DNA of 64,000 bases from Rhodonellum psychrophilum GCM71 = DSM 17998 (GCF_000381545.1 NZ_KB906694.1:1-64000), one strand, 5' to 3'. Counted from the first letter of the stretch, positions 16,803 to 25,321 are shown. Made by a program: numbers and translations. Notes: generated from the sequence alone by a model not told the origin.

Positions 16803-17494
16803 CGAGAATTTACTCATACATATTACGAATAGACGATGGAGCGGCTCCAAATCCATTTTGGGGACTATGCATATAGACAATTTGTAAACCTGCAATAAGA
16901 AGAAATGCTCAAATAGGTGATTGGGTTATTGGGACAGGTTCAAAAAACACAAAACTTAAAGACAATAGAACTTATGACTTTTCAGACAGCATAGTGTATG
17001 CGATGAAAATTACAGATAAGAAATTATTGAGTGAATATGACGCGTTTTGTAAAAACGACTTAACCAAAAAAATTCCCAAAGGGAATACAAAAGATTGGAG
17101 ACTTCGTGTTGGGGACTGCATTTACGATTACTCGGCAAACAGCGAACCAACAATTAGAAAAGGGGTTCACAATGAAGGTAACAGACAAAGAGATTTGGGT
17201 GGATATAATTCGTTACTATCTGGCCACTTTTATTATTTTGGCGTTGAAGCAAGACCTCTTCCAACAGAATTAAAGGAACTGATAAAGAAAAACCAAGGAC
17301 ACAAGAAATTAGAAAAGCCCGACCTCATTCAAAAATTTGAAAAATGGATTGAACAATTTGAGAAAAATAAATTGTATGCAGACCCACAAATGAGATGGCT
17401 TTTTGACAGGGATTTATCAGACGGAGAATTATCTTCTTGTATCAAAGAGAAGTTGGCAAATGACGAAGACGAAAACGAAGAAACGCTATGCTGA
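16799..17494 (+). pseudogene. Nucleotide-modification-associated (Nmad2-like) protein, interrupted by an amber codon (cassette 4)
   Basis: Reading from ATG 16799, the frame gives MTRIYSYILRIDDGAAPNPF and continues WGLC. It meets TAG at 16874-16876 and then continues in the same frame for 206 codons (TICKPAIRR, GDWVIGTGS, HFYYFGVEARPLP) to TGA at 17494. The N-terminal R-Y-S-Y block, the APNPFxGxC box and the GDWVxGTGS box are those of the Nmad2 family linked to modified nucleobases in phages and islands. Family members usually have Leu or a similar residue at the TAG position, so a single nonsense change explains the break. No frameshift is needed. An internal start at 16994 could express only the C-terminal part. 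Sequencing error, real decay or readthrough are all possible. Confidence 0.7.
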
Positions 17495-17508
17495 AAGAAA
17501 GAACAACA

Positions 17509-17530
17509 GCCACTAACAACTAGGCTTTTG
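17509..17530 (+). repeat. Left half of a fourth recombination site; end of the array
   Basis: GCCACTAAC at 17509-17517 is the exact reverse complement of the 9-mer that opens cassette 4 (16661-16669). The expected right half, 136 nt on, is not there, and no phased hexamers follow. The array therefore ends in a truncated or diverged site. Confidence 0.65.
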
Positions 17531-17840
17531 TTGCGTACGCAGTACGAACAATGAAGCTATAGAAACAAAACAACATTCGATCTGACGGACAAAGATTCGG
17601 TTTCATAATCCCGTGCTTCATTGAAGAAAGCCAATCAAATATCATCCGTTGAAATTAAGATCTTCCTCAAATCAAGAATGGAAGAATGTCAATTCATACA
17701 ATCCAGCTTTGTTTCCCAACCCGTGTGGATACAAAGCTGGATTTCGGATTTATCTGCTCTTGCAGGTATTGTCCACATCATGGATAGGAGCATCAAAACC
17801 GAGAGATTTTGACACCCTTTTTCCAAATCAAGATACCAGG

Positions 17841-18017
17841 CTATTTAACCCGTGTCATGAATTCCCAATTCATGACACGGGTATAATTTCTTAATGATCA
17901 GTGATTTGTGTGTTATTTTTGACTTCATTGTATAGGTATTATTCTTATTCTCTCAAAACCCTGATTTTCTTGTAGTTTCAATCCTATTAGAAAATCTAAT
18001 GCATATTTCGAATTTAA
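17841..18017 (-). repeat. Dispersed MITE-like repeat, copy C
   Basis: Read on the minus strand it contains AGGATTGAAACTACAAGAAA, a shared GAAGTCAAAAA block and a closing ACGGGTTAAATAG, all in the same order as in copies at 25554-25722 and 61099-61290. The outer ends are imperfect inverted repeats. One end overlaps the stop codon of the minus-strand gene at 18014. Confidence 0.55.
17849..17881. terminator. Perfect 15-bp hairpin between the array and the minus-strand genes
   Basis: CCCGTGTCATGAATT pairs perfectly with its complement across a CCC loop. It lies inside one end of repeat copy C. It could stop transcription from both the array and the opposing gene at 18014, although there is no long T run. 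The rest of 17531-17840 shows no gene. Confidence 0.5.
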
Positions 18018-19315
18018 TTCATTCCCATCTGTTTTTTAGTTCCATTGGGCAGGATTTTGACACTTCCCGTGATATTTGTCTCAGGATTTTTTATTCTATG
18101 GCCTGTGGATTTCTCCCAATTGTTGACCACCATCAAGATGTCTACCAAAGCGACTTTTTGCGCAGGATCAGCTGCTAGTGATCCACTGGCCGTTGAGCTT
18201 TCGATTACCCTTCTTATCCAAAGATCCGGGGCGGAAATTTCGAAAGTCCCAAACTCTATATTTCTCAGAATCGTGGCCATTGGAGCGGCCATATCAAACA
18301 GCGATTGGGTCTTTTTGTGTGAACCTATCCCTACTTTTTTACCGATATTGGCCAGTCTTTCGGACGAAGTATTCGCCTGACAACCCAAAAAAGAAACCAA
18401 GGGACTGTCGTATGAAATAATGTAAAACATCCAGGACATCATCACCACAGATGCATATTCCTCCCTGGACAGATTCATGTATTGATAGGTAGACAGCTGG
18501 ATATTGCCGGTACTTCCTCTTCTGGCCATCAGCATCTGCCTGAGTTTAGTGGCCATGTCGATGATCCTTTGGTAATCCGTGGAATTGGCGACACTTGTAT
18601 TTTGTGCATTGATATACCCCTGCCAGAGTTCGGAAAGAAACTGCTCGAAAAGGAAGATAAAATCCTTATTTGCGGATTTGGCCTTGATATAACTATAATC
18701 TATATTGCTACCTTCAGTCGGTTCACCAAAGGCCAGATCCATCCCAAACATCCTGAAATAGACATTTCTACGGCTTCCCTCGGGATTCGGGCGAAGATTT
18801 CCCGTTATGTTTCGGTAGTTGGTGTTGGAAAGGGTTTTGAAAAACAAATTCTCTGTGTTCTGTATCCAAAGAAAAGCTTGGTTATGGGAAGGATCCTGTG
18901 CACTTGCGATTCCCAATTCCTCATCATGGCGGTAAAGATAGATCAGCCTTTCCATGATCTGTGACAAGCGAGAGTTTTCAATCAGGTAGGCATAAATCAA
19001 ATGATAAGGTGGTGCATCCTTAGGCTTGAACATTTCAAAAGCACTGATTGGCCCATGGATCATATCATACCAATGTTTTTGGATGGCCTTTTCAAGCACC
19101 ACCGAATCTTCGTAGGAGACGAAATCCTGCCGGAATTGATTTGAATAAGTTTCATTTTGATTGCTTAGTTTAGGCAATTCAGGCCTAGGTTCCCCGGGAA
19201 GTACCTCGATACCACTTGAGAAAGGCGCCCCGATAAAATCGCTGGTTATTATTGGACTGCCTGGCCTTACCTTATCTGTACAAGCGGTATATATCAAATG
19301 ATCGATGACATCCAT
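18014..19315 (-). CDS. Unrecognised 433-residue protein
   Basis: I do not recognise a family. The protein opens MDVIDHLIYTACTDK, lacks a signal peptide, and has a Pro-rich segment near residue 40-50. The central part is helical with several aromatic-rich stretches (YQYMNLSREEYASVVMMSW). Near the C-terminus there is a segment VALVDILMVVNNWEKSTGHR and an Asn-rich end. It lies 36 nt behind a small coiled-coil gene in the same direction and points toward the cassette array. Its base composition is like the chromosomal genes, so it is probably not part of the array. Function unknown. Confidence 0.7.
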   Translation of the reverse strand: MDVIDHLIYTACTDKVRPGSPIITSDFIGAPFSSGIEVLPGEPRPELPKLSNQNETYSNQFRQDFVSYEDSVVLEKAIQKHWYDMIHGPISAFEMFKPKDAPPYHLIYAYLIENSRLSQIMERLIYLYRHDEELGIASAQDPSHNQAFLWIQNTENLFFKTLSNTNYRNITGNLRPNPEGSRRNVYFRMFGMDLAFGEPTEGSNIDYSYIKAKSANKDFIFLFEQFLSELWQGYINAQNTSVANSTDYQRIIDMATKLRQMLMARRGSTGNIQLSTYQYMNLSREEYASVVMMSWMFYIISYDSPLVSFLGCQANTSSERLANIGKKVGIGSHKKTQSLFDMAAPMATILRNIEFGTFEISAPDLWIRRVIESSTASGSLAADPAQKVALVDILMVVNNWEKSTGHRIKNPETNITGSVKILPNGTKKQMGMN

Positions 19316-19351
19316 AATGTTCTGAATTTAAATGGTTAAACAGGAATAAAA

Positions 19352-19666
19352 TCAATTGTCTTTAAGCCGAATATAACTTACTCGCACAGAGATATAAATA
19401 TCATTGCCTTTTGTGTACACATTTTGAATTTCCTGCTCCTGCTGATTGAATGGCCCCGAAGCCTCCCTTGCCCTTTCGAATTCCAATTCCTTCTCGTACC
19501 TACGCAACAACTCTTCTGTATCCATTCTCTTTTTTAGCAGTTCCGGGTATTTCATTACATCGGGATTTTTGTCTTTTTCTATTTTGGCACATTCCGAATC
19601 AATCCAACCAATCGAATTAGCCAACCGCTCTATTTGCTTTTCGAGATCTAATTTTCTTTCTTCCAT
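19352..19666 (-). CDS. Small coiled-coil protein, partner of the 433-residue gene
   Basis: A 104-residue protein. Residues 1-75 are strongly charged with a heptad pattern (LEKQIERLANSIG, LLKKRMDTEELLRRYEKELE), indicating a coiled coil. The C-terminus (NDIYISVRVSYIRLKD) looks like beta strand. It stands directly upstream of the 433-residue gene with a 36-nt gap, so the two probably form an operon. I know no family for it. Confidence 0.6.
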   Translation of the reverse strand: MEERKLDLEKQIERLANSIGWIDSECAKIEKDKNPDVMKYPELLKKRMDTEELLRRYEKELEFERAREASGPFNQQEQEIQNVYTKGNDIYISVRVSYIRLKDN

Positions 19667-20370
19667 TTTATTTTATCGTTTTATAAGGTTAAATTCATTT
19701 CCACCGTGAATCCCAATTTTGTCATCCAATTTTCCTGTTGCTTGTACAGCGCATGCAAATCCCCTTTCCCAATACCTATCTTGAATCCACCCAAAGCCAG
19801 TAATCGGATGCACTCCTTCCAAATCCAAGCATGCGAAGGATACAATGCCGGACCTGCCAGGTATTCCAACTTTTCCAATTCTCATGGGCTGACTTTTTCT
19901 GGCGAAACCAATTGCGAAAGTGATTTATTGCAAAAACCATTTAGAAAAATATGGATCAAAAGACTTGGCTGCATTCTTAAATTCTGATTTAAAAATTCAA
20001 AAAAGAAAAAAACATCCTTATCCTGTTAATAAATTATGTTATTGAAGTTATATTGTTTTTTTCGATAAGACAAGCAAGTGTATAATTTAAAAATATAATT
20101 CAGATAAAAAACCGAATTATATTTTGCATTAATGGAAAACGAAGAAATATTTATTTCTTTTCCAATGGGTTCAAAAAATCGGCATTACAATTACCTAAAC
20201 ACCCCTTAATGAATCGCTTTCAATCGAAAGTCCAAAACATTCCTACCGAAAAAAACCTGAATAAATCGGGTTTCTAGAAGCGACTGATTGTTGAAAAAAT
20301 CAACCAGATTTTAAAAAATGCCTTGAAAACAACTCCTGAAATTTATATTATAACACTACATAACCCAACC
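19667..20370. other. 704-nt gene-poor region
   Basis: Overlapping short frames on both strands at 19673-19987 have no supporting start signals or family look. From 19990 on the DNA is very AT-rich. A perfect 12-bp inverted repeat (20090-20101 with 20114-20125, AAAATATAATTC arms, 12-nt loop) is the only structure I see. It could be an operator or part of a promoter region for the gene at 20371. Confidence 0.4.
20090..20125. repeat. Perfect 12-bp inverted repeat in AT-rich DNA
   Basis: The arms AAAATATAATTC and GAATTATATTTT are exact complements with a 12-nt spacer. Role unknown; possible regulator site or weak hairpin. Confidence 0.45.
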
Positions 20371-21243
20371 ATGATCAAAAGCGCTCTGTTTATTCTCCTC
20401 TTCATTTGCTCAGGCACCATTGGCGTCTTTGCACAAAAACCAAAAACCCAAATGCCTGATGCAATTGGGATGGTTTCCTACACCTATCGCCACAGTTTTG
20501 AAAAAGACATTGCCAAGACCTTGGATACCATTCAGGCTTTGGGCATCCGAAACATGGAATTTTCCAACCTTTTTGGAAGTGATTCCAAGTCGATCCGGAA
20601 AATGCTTAATGACAGAGACATGATTTGCACCTCCTTTGGGGTCAGTTATGAGGCCCTTGTAAAAGATCCCGATGCAGTGGCTGCCGATGCCAAAAATCTC
20701 GGGGCCAGCTTCGTAAGGGTGGCATACATCCCGCATACAGCGCCATTTACCAAGATTCATGCGGATAAGGCCATTGCGGATTTCAACCATGCCGGAAAAA
20801 TCCTCAAGGAAAAACATGATTTGGAATTTTGCTATCACAATCATGGATATGAATTCCAAGCCTTCAAAAATGGGACTTATTTCGACTATATCGTAGCGCA
20901 GACACATCCTTCCTATGTGAGCTTTGAAATGGATGTTTTATGGGTGTTTCATCCAGGAGCAGATCCAGTGGAATTATTGAGAAAATACGGGAACAGGTTC
21001 AAGATGATGCATGTGAAGGATTTGAAGAAAGGAATAAAGGGAGATTATTCCGGCAGCACTCCAGTGGAAAATGATGTGGCTTTGGGTACTGGTCAACTTG
21101 ATTTACCGGCGATAATTGACGCTGCCAAAAACTCCTCGATCAAGTATTATTTCATCGAAGATGAAAGTCCAAACATCAAAACACAGGTGCCCCAAAGCAT
21201 TCGCTATTTGGAAAACCTTTTAAGGACTGTTTCCAAAAAATAA
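20371..21243 (+). CDS. Exported sugar phosphate isomerase/epimerase-like TIM-barrel protein
   Basis: A 290-residue protein of the AP-endonuclease-2/xylose-isomerase-like TIM barrel family. The chosen start gives a clean signal peptide (IKSALFILLFICSG, then a cleavage site near VFAQ), so it acts in the periplasm; an upstream in-frame ATG at 20323 would spoil it. Metal-site segments are visible: EFCYHNHGYEF, SFEMDVLWV, MMHVKD and FIEDE at the C-terminus. In Bacteroidota such exported isomerases are common beside sugar-degradation genes, often with a 3-keto-sugar role, but the substrate cannot be told here. It stands alone with AT-rich DNA upstream. Confidence 0.82.
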   Translation: MIKSALFILLFICSGTIGVFAQKPKTQMPDAIGMVSYTYRHSFEKDIAKTLDTIQALGIRNMEFSNLFGSDSKSIRKMLNDRDMICTSFGVSYEALVKDPDAVAADAKNLGASFVRVAYIPHTAPFTKIHADKAIADFNHAGKILKEKHDLEFCYHNHGYEFQAFKNGTYFDYIVAQTHPSYVSFEMDVLWVFHPGADPVELLRKYGNRFKMMHVKDLKKGIKGDYSGSTPVENDVALGTGQLDLPAIIDAAKNSSIKYYFIEDESPNIKTQVPQSIRYLENLLRTVSKK

Positions 21244-21750
21244 TATTCGAAGGGAATTTTCCAAAAAACGCAATCCTTGTATTTGTCTCCCGATAATTGG
21301 CAAAACCAATAGAAGTACTGATTTCTATAGGATAAACTACATCTTTTTGGAGTTGAGCGCATCTGACAACATCCTTTCAAATTGACCGCTCATAAAAGAT
21401 TCAGGCATTTTTTGACTCTGAATAAAGATCACGAAAACGGACTAACCTGGACATTTGTGTCCAAAAATGTACGCTACATCCTAAAGAAATCTATTTATTA
21501 CCTTGATCATCAATTATTTATAAAAACGGTTTACTTTTTGTAATTCATCAACAGTAGGGCAAAGATCCAAAAATCGAAAAAACATGATCTAAGTCAGATT
21601 AAAAGTTGCAAAAACCTAATCGAATTGAAGTCGTTGAGTAAATAAGGAGTAAAAACACATTGCAATGGCAGGGAGACTAAGATACTGCTCACAAGGAGAG
21701 TAAAGCTTTTCTCTTTTAGTTTAGTTGATGAAACGTGTCATTGTAATTAA
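21244..21750. other. About 500-nt region without a protein gene, possible small RNA at its end
   Basis: No convincing frame is present. The part from about 21600 to 21750 contains short palindromes (CATTGCAATG, and a GAGA...TCTC hairpin around 21698-21715) and runs directly into a strong plus-strand terminator. The upstream isomerase stops 500 nt away. A short non-coding transcript ending at that terminator is possible. Confidence 0.3.
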
Positions 21751-21780
21751 AATGGGCCTTCTCGGCCCATTTTTTTTTCT
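21751..21780 (+). terminator. Rho-independent terminator
   Basis: ATGGGCC pairs with GGCCCAT across a TTCTC loop, followed by nine T residues. The T run suits plus-strand transcription. Confidence 0.8.
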
Positions 21781-21851
21781 AAAACCAAAATGAAGATGGG
21801 AGTTCGGCTCAATATCGATTTTTTCGCCTTAAGGAATCCCAATTTTACAGC

Positions 21852-23861
21852 CTATAGTTTTTTCAACACCAAAGCTGTCCTGTTCGGCACATATATCCGA
21901 AGGGTGAGTTCCTCATCGGTTGGATAATCCAAAGCGGCATTGATCCTTTCAAATCCGCCGTATTTTTTGTCATCCGAATTCAGGACGATTCGATAATTGC
22001 CTGAATGTGGTACTTTGAAAGCATAGCCAAAAAAGGACTCACTGATATTGAAACTGAAAATAAAAATAAGTCCCCCTCTTTCAAAGACGATGATTTTGTT
22101 TTTAGGATCCATATAGAGCTGATTGGCCGGGGCCGATGGAAGTACATTGAAGTCCTTGATCAAGCTCACCATGGCCTTGTCCCAATTGCCCAAAAATTGA
22201 TATTTCAGGTTTGCATTTTCCACCAAGGACCATTGCCTTCTCGCATATTGATAACTCCAATCATTCCCCTCCCTAGGGAAATCCACCCATTCAGGGTGCC
22301 CAAATTCATTCCCCATAAAGTTCAGATAACCCTCACCACCCAAACTAATGGTGAAAAGCCGAATCAATTTATGGAGGGCAATGCCCCTATCGATGACCAG
22401 ATTGGGATCTTCTACGCCCATGTGGAAATACATTTCCTTGTCCATGAGCCAAAAAGCGATGGATTTGTCCCCGACCAGTGCTTGATCGTGGGATTCCGCG
22501 TAGGCGATGGATTTTTCCTTTTTGGGCCTGTTGGTCAATTCATGCCACATTTCAAAAAGGTCCCACTCCTCATCCGTTTTGTGTTTGAGGGTTTTGATCC
22601 AAAAATCGGGGATCCCCATGGCCAACCTGAAGTCAAAGCCCAATCCCCCTTCTTCCAATGGCCGGCACAAACCCGGCATTCCACTTACCTCTTCCGCAAT
22701 GGAAAGGCAATTCTGTTTGAATTTATGGATGACTGTATTGGCCAATTGCATATAAAGAACCGCGTCCCAATCTACCCCATCTCTGAAATATTTTTCGGGG
22801 TTGTCAAAATCGGTATTGCCATGGTGCAGATACAGAATGGAGGTGGCCCCGTCAAATCGAAATCCGTCAAAGTGAAATTCTTCCATCCAATACCTGATGT
22901 TGGAAAGCAGGAACTGTTGGACTTTGGATTTTCCGTAGTCAAACAATTTTGAATCCCATCCTTCATGATAGCCTTTTCCTCCTGGATGAAAATAATGGTG
23001 ATCCGAACCATCGAATTCATTAAGGCCTTCGTTGACATTCTTGACCGCATGAGAATGGACAATGTCCATAATCACCGAAATCCCCATTTCATGTGCCTTG
23101 TTGAGGAGATATTTAAGTTCCTCTGGCGTTCCAAATCTAGAAGTCGGGCAGAAAAAATTACTGACATGGTACCCAAAAGATCCATAATAAGGATGTTCCA
23201 TGATCGCCATCATCTGGATGGTATTGTATCCACCCTCTTTGATCCTAGGCAAAATATTATCGGCAAATTCCAGATACGTTCCAACGCCTTCTTTTTCCTG
23301 TGCCATTCCGGGATGGCACTCGTAAATCAAGGGTTGTTTGATATTTTCCACCGGGGAAAAACCCGAATCGGTCCATTTGAAGGGCTGAGGAGGAAACCAA
23401 AGTTGTCCCGAAAAATCATGGTTTTCAGTATCTTGGACAACTCTTCGGATATATGCAGGAATCCTGTCCAGGGAGCCGTTTTCTCCAATCACCAATACCT
23501 TTACTTTACTTTCATGAACGAATGAAAGCTTATATTCCTCGAATGGCAAAAATATTTCCCAATCCCCATGGTGGTTTTTTTTCATGGGATGGCTGCCTCT
23601 GTTCCAATAGTTGAAATCACCCATCAAAAACAATTGGTAGGCCTTTGGTGCCCATTCTCTGTAAATCCATCCTTTGCGAAAAGAGTCGTAGTGAAAACCA
23701 TAATATTGATGGGCCGATGCAAATTCCAGAATGCTTCCAAATTGAAGTTCGATTTCCTTTAAGGCTATTTGATACCTCAAGTAACGGTCTTCAATATCCT
23801 GAGCGTAAGCTTCCAACCAAGGTTCTTCTTTAACAATAAGCAGTGTTTCCGATTTTTTCAC
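21852..23861 (-). CDS. glgB: 1,4-alpha-glucan branching enzyme
   Basis: The enzyme makes alpha-1,6 branches in glycogen. The 669-residue protein has an N-terminal CBM48-like region (about 50-130, YREWAPKAYQLFLMGDFN) and a GH13 catalytic barrel. The four GH13 motifs are all present: DIVHSH at 266-271, FRFDG with the nucleophile D337, AEEVSG with the acid/base near E390, and ESHDQ with H458-D459. The C-terminal beta domain ends with NRTALVLKKL. The arrangement GMSVIMD-like plus AEEVSGMPG resembles the eukaryote-like branching enzyme subfamily found in Bacteroidota rather than E. coli GlgB. No glycogen synthase or phosphorylase lies next to it. Confidence 0.92.
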   Translation of the reverse strand: MKKSETLLIVKEEPWLEAYAQDIEDRYLRYQIALKEIELQFGSILEFASAHQYYGFHYDSFRKGWIYREWAPKAYQLFLMGDFNYWNRGSHPMKKNHHGDWEIFLPFEEYKLSFVHESKVKVLVIGENGSLDRIPAYIRRVVQDTENHDFSGQLWFPPQPFKWTDSGFSPVENIKQPLIYECHPGMAQEKEGVGTYLEFADNILPRIKEGGYNTIQMMAIMEHPYYGSFGYHVSNFFCPTSRFGTPEELKYLLNKAHEMGISVIMDIVHSHAVKNVNEGLNEFDGSDHHYFHPGGKGYHEGWDSKLFDYGKSKVQQFLLSNIRYWMEEFHFDGFRFDGATSILYLHHGNTDFDNPEKYFRDGVDWDAVLYMQLANTVIHKFKQNCLSIAEEVSGMPGLCRPLEEGGLGFDFRLAMGIPDFWIKTLKHKTDEEWDLFEMWHELTNRPKKEKSIAYAESHDQALVGDKSIAFWLMDKEMYFHMGVEDPNLVIDRGIALHKLIRLFTISLGGEGYLNFMGNEFGHPEWVDFPREGNDWSYQYARRQWSLVENANLKYQFLGNWDKAMVSLIKDFNVLPSAPANQLYMDPKNKIIVFERGGLIFIFSFNISESFFGYAFKVPHSGNYRIVLNSDDKKYGGFERINAALDYPTDEELTLRIYVPNRTALVLKKL

Positions 23862-23982
23862 AAAAAATGATCTTTAAGTTCAATCACAATTTAGATAAAA
23901 TTGGTTTGGGCACAAGAAAAATACACTTCTAAAATTTCAAAAAAGGAAGGAAACACGAAAATAAACGAGTGAGTGGGCCCTA

Positions 23983-24198
23983 CTATACTACAAAAAAATA
24001 CAACATGAAGGAAGCAAGCGAATAACCTCCGAGGAATGACAAAAAGAGAGGGGTTGAAAGCGAAATTTTAAGGTGTTCAGGAGCACGCCCGTGGTGATTG
24101 AAATGGCTGATTTTCCTTAAATACTTATCAGGAAATACAGACAAAATCAACAATCCATAAGCCACGGTCATGATTATCAAAGCTGAAAAGATTTGCAT
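23983..24198 (-). CDS. Small two-span membrane protein
   Basis: A 71-residue frame with two hydrophobic segments, one at 3-22 (FSALIIMTVAYGLLILSVF) and one at 49-70 (PLFLSFLGGYSLASFMLYF), joined by a basic, His-rich loop. It lies between branching enzyme and a LacI regulator, on the same strand as both. I know no family; the hydrophobic pattern supports a real product. Confidence 0.5.
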   Translation of the reverse strand: MQIFSALIIMTVAYGLLILSVFPDKYLRKISHFNHHGRAPEHLKISLSTPLFLSFLGGYSLASFMLYFFVV

Positions 24199-24274
24199 AC
24201 TGATAAAATTACCACCAAGAATTGGATTTTCGAAAAAAAACCCAAAAGAATATGAAGTAATTTTTAACTAAGTA

Positions 24275-25321
24275 TTATCCTTGTGTTACTAAATTTGATT
24301 GAACAGAACCCGTTGATTCCCTGATGACCAATTTGGTTTTCAGTTCATAGGTTTCGTGATTGTCCAAAGAATGTTTTTGGATCATTTCCAATATGATTTC
24401 CGTAGCCATCTTCCCCATTTCGTATCCATGCTGATCGACTGAACTCAGGGATGGTGACACGACCTCTGCCAGATGCCAATTGCTAAATCCCATGACACCT
24501 ACGTTTTTGGGAATTTGGTACCCCGCTTGTTTCAAATACCGGATCACCCCCAAGGCAACCAAGTCCGTGATACAAAAAAAAGCATCGGGTGGGTTATTGC
24601 TTTCCATCAGTTCCTTGGCAAAATCAAATCCTTCTTGCTCACTGATATCGGTACATCCTTTGATCCAATCTGGAGAACTTTCCATACCATGATTTTCCAA
24701 GGCCTTGACATAACCTTGGCATCTTTCCGAAGCATTTTTCACCAAATCCCGTCCCTTGACGTGGGCGATCTTTTTGTACCCACGATGGATCAAGTGCTTG
24801 ACGGCTTGATATGCTCCGTCAAAGTCATCCACAATGACCTTAGGTGTATCCAACAGATCGGTGATTTTATCAAATTGAATGACAGGCTTCCCGGCATCCA
24901 TAAATTCCTGAATATGTAGGCCTTCTATCGTTTCGTTGGAGATGGAAATCAATAGGCCATCCACGCTGCTATTGAGCATTGCCCGGGAGACCATGACTTC
25001 ATCTGCCAACCTGTCGTTTGATTGACTGACCATCACATTGTAGCCATGCTTGTTGGCTACGGCTATTGCTCCACTGATGACGTTGGCAAAGAAATGATGG
25101 ACCAGTTCCGGAACAATCAATCCAATATTGAAAGTCCTGCTTTTGCGAAAATTAACAGCCAAATAATTGGGTACATAATGGTGTTCTTGCGCATATTCCT
25201 TGACTCTATCAATGGTTTCCTGTGCAATGTCGGGATGTTCTTTTAAGGCACGAGAAACTGTAGAGATAGAAATGCCAAGGGATGTGGCAATATCCTTCAA
25301 GGTCAATTTTCGTTTTTCCAT
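24275..25321 (-). CDS. LacI-family transcriptional regulator
   Basis: A 348-residue regulator with the helix-turn-helix LTLKDIATSLGISISTVSRA at the N-terminus, the hinge region NYLAVNFRKSRT and the sensor domain opening NIGLIVPEL. The C-terminal part has GVMGFSNWHLAEVVSPSLSS, the usual switch region. The start at 25321 (MEKRKLTLKDIA) is preferred over 25342 because it puts the DNA-binding helix at the start. It is followed on the same strand by the small membrane gene and glgB, so regulation of carbohydrate storage is possible but not shown. Effector unknown. Confidence 0.85.
   Translation of the reverse strand: MEKRKLTLKDIATSLGISISTVSRALKEHPDIAQETIDRVKEYAQEHHYVPNYLAVNFRKSRTFNIGLIVPELVHHFFANVISGAIAVANKHGYNVMVSQSNDRLADEVMVSRAMLNSSVDGLLISISNETIEGLHIQEFMDAGKPVIQFDKITDLLDTPKVIVDDFDGAYQAVKHLIHRGYKKIAHVKGRDLVKNASERCQGYVKALENHGMESSPDWIKGCTDISEQEGFDFAKELMESNNPPDAFFCITDLVALGVIRYLKQAGYQIPKNVGVMGFSNWHLAEVVSPSLSSVDQHGYEMGKMATEIILEMIQKHSLDNHETYELKTKLVIRESTGSVQSNLVTQG

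Larger units (their letters stand above)
5444..17517 (+). mobile_element. Integron-like cassette array: recombinase plus four cassettes
   Basis: Cassette boundaries can be read from paired 9-mers. Cassette 1 (6627-8059) opens GTTGGCAGC and closes GCTGCCAAC. Cassette 2 (8060-9880) opens GTTGGTGGC and closes GCCACCAAC. Cassette 3 (9881-16661) opens GTTAGGCAA and closes TTGCCTAAC. Cassette 4 (from 16662) opens GTTAGTGGC and closes GCCACTAAC at 17509-17517. Each pair is perfectly complementary, as expected if each cassette circularises through the G/TT crossover and is inserted in linear form. All cassette genes lie on the plus strand, each with little spare DNA, and look more AT-rich than the flanking chromosomal genes. 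The last site is only a left half, so the array ends there. Excision and integration are inferred, not shown. Confidence 0.8.

Noticed and set aside
16799..17494. Frameshift in the Nmad2-like gene
   Set aside because: The reading frame is the same on both sides of the stop. A single nonsense codon explains the break.
17518..17840. Further cassettes beyond the fourth
   Set aside because: No paired 9-mers, no phased hexamers and no plus-strand gene were found there.
19673..19885. Overlapping 65- and 70-codon frames on the minus strand
   Set aside because: Two overlapping frames cannot both be real, neither shows a known motif, and a plus-strand frame covers the same DNA. No evidence decides for any of them.
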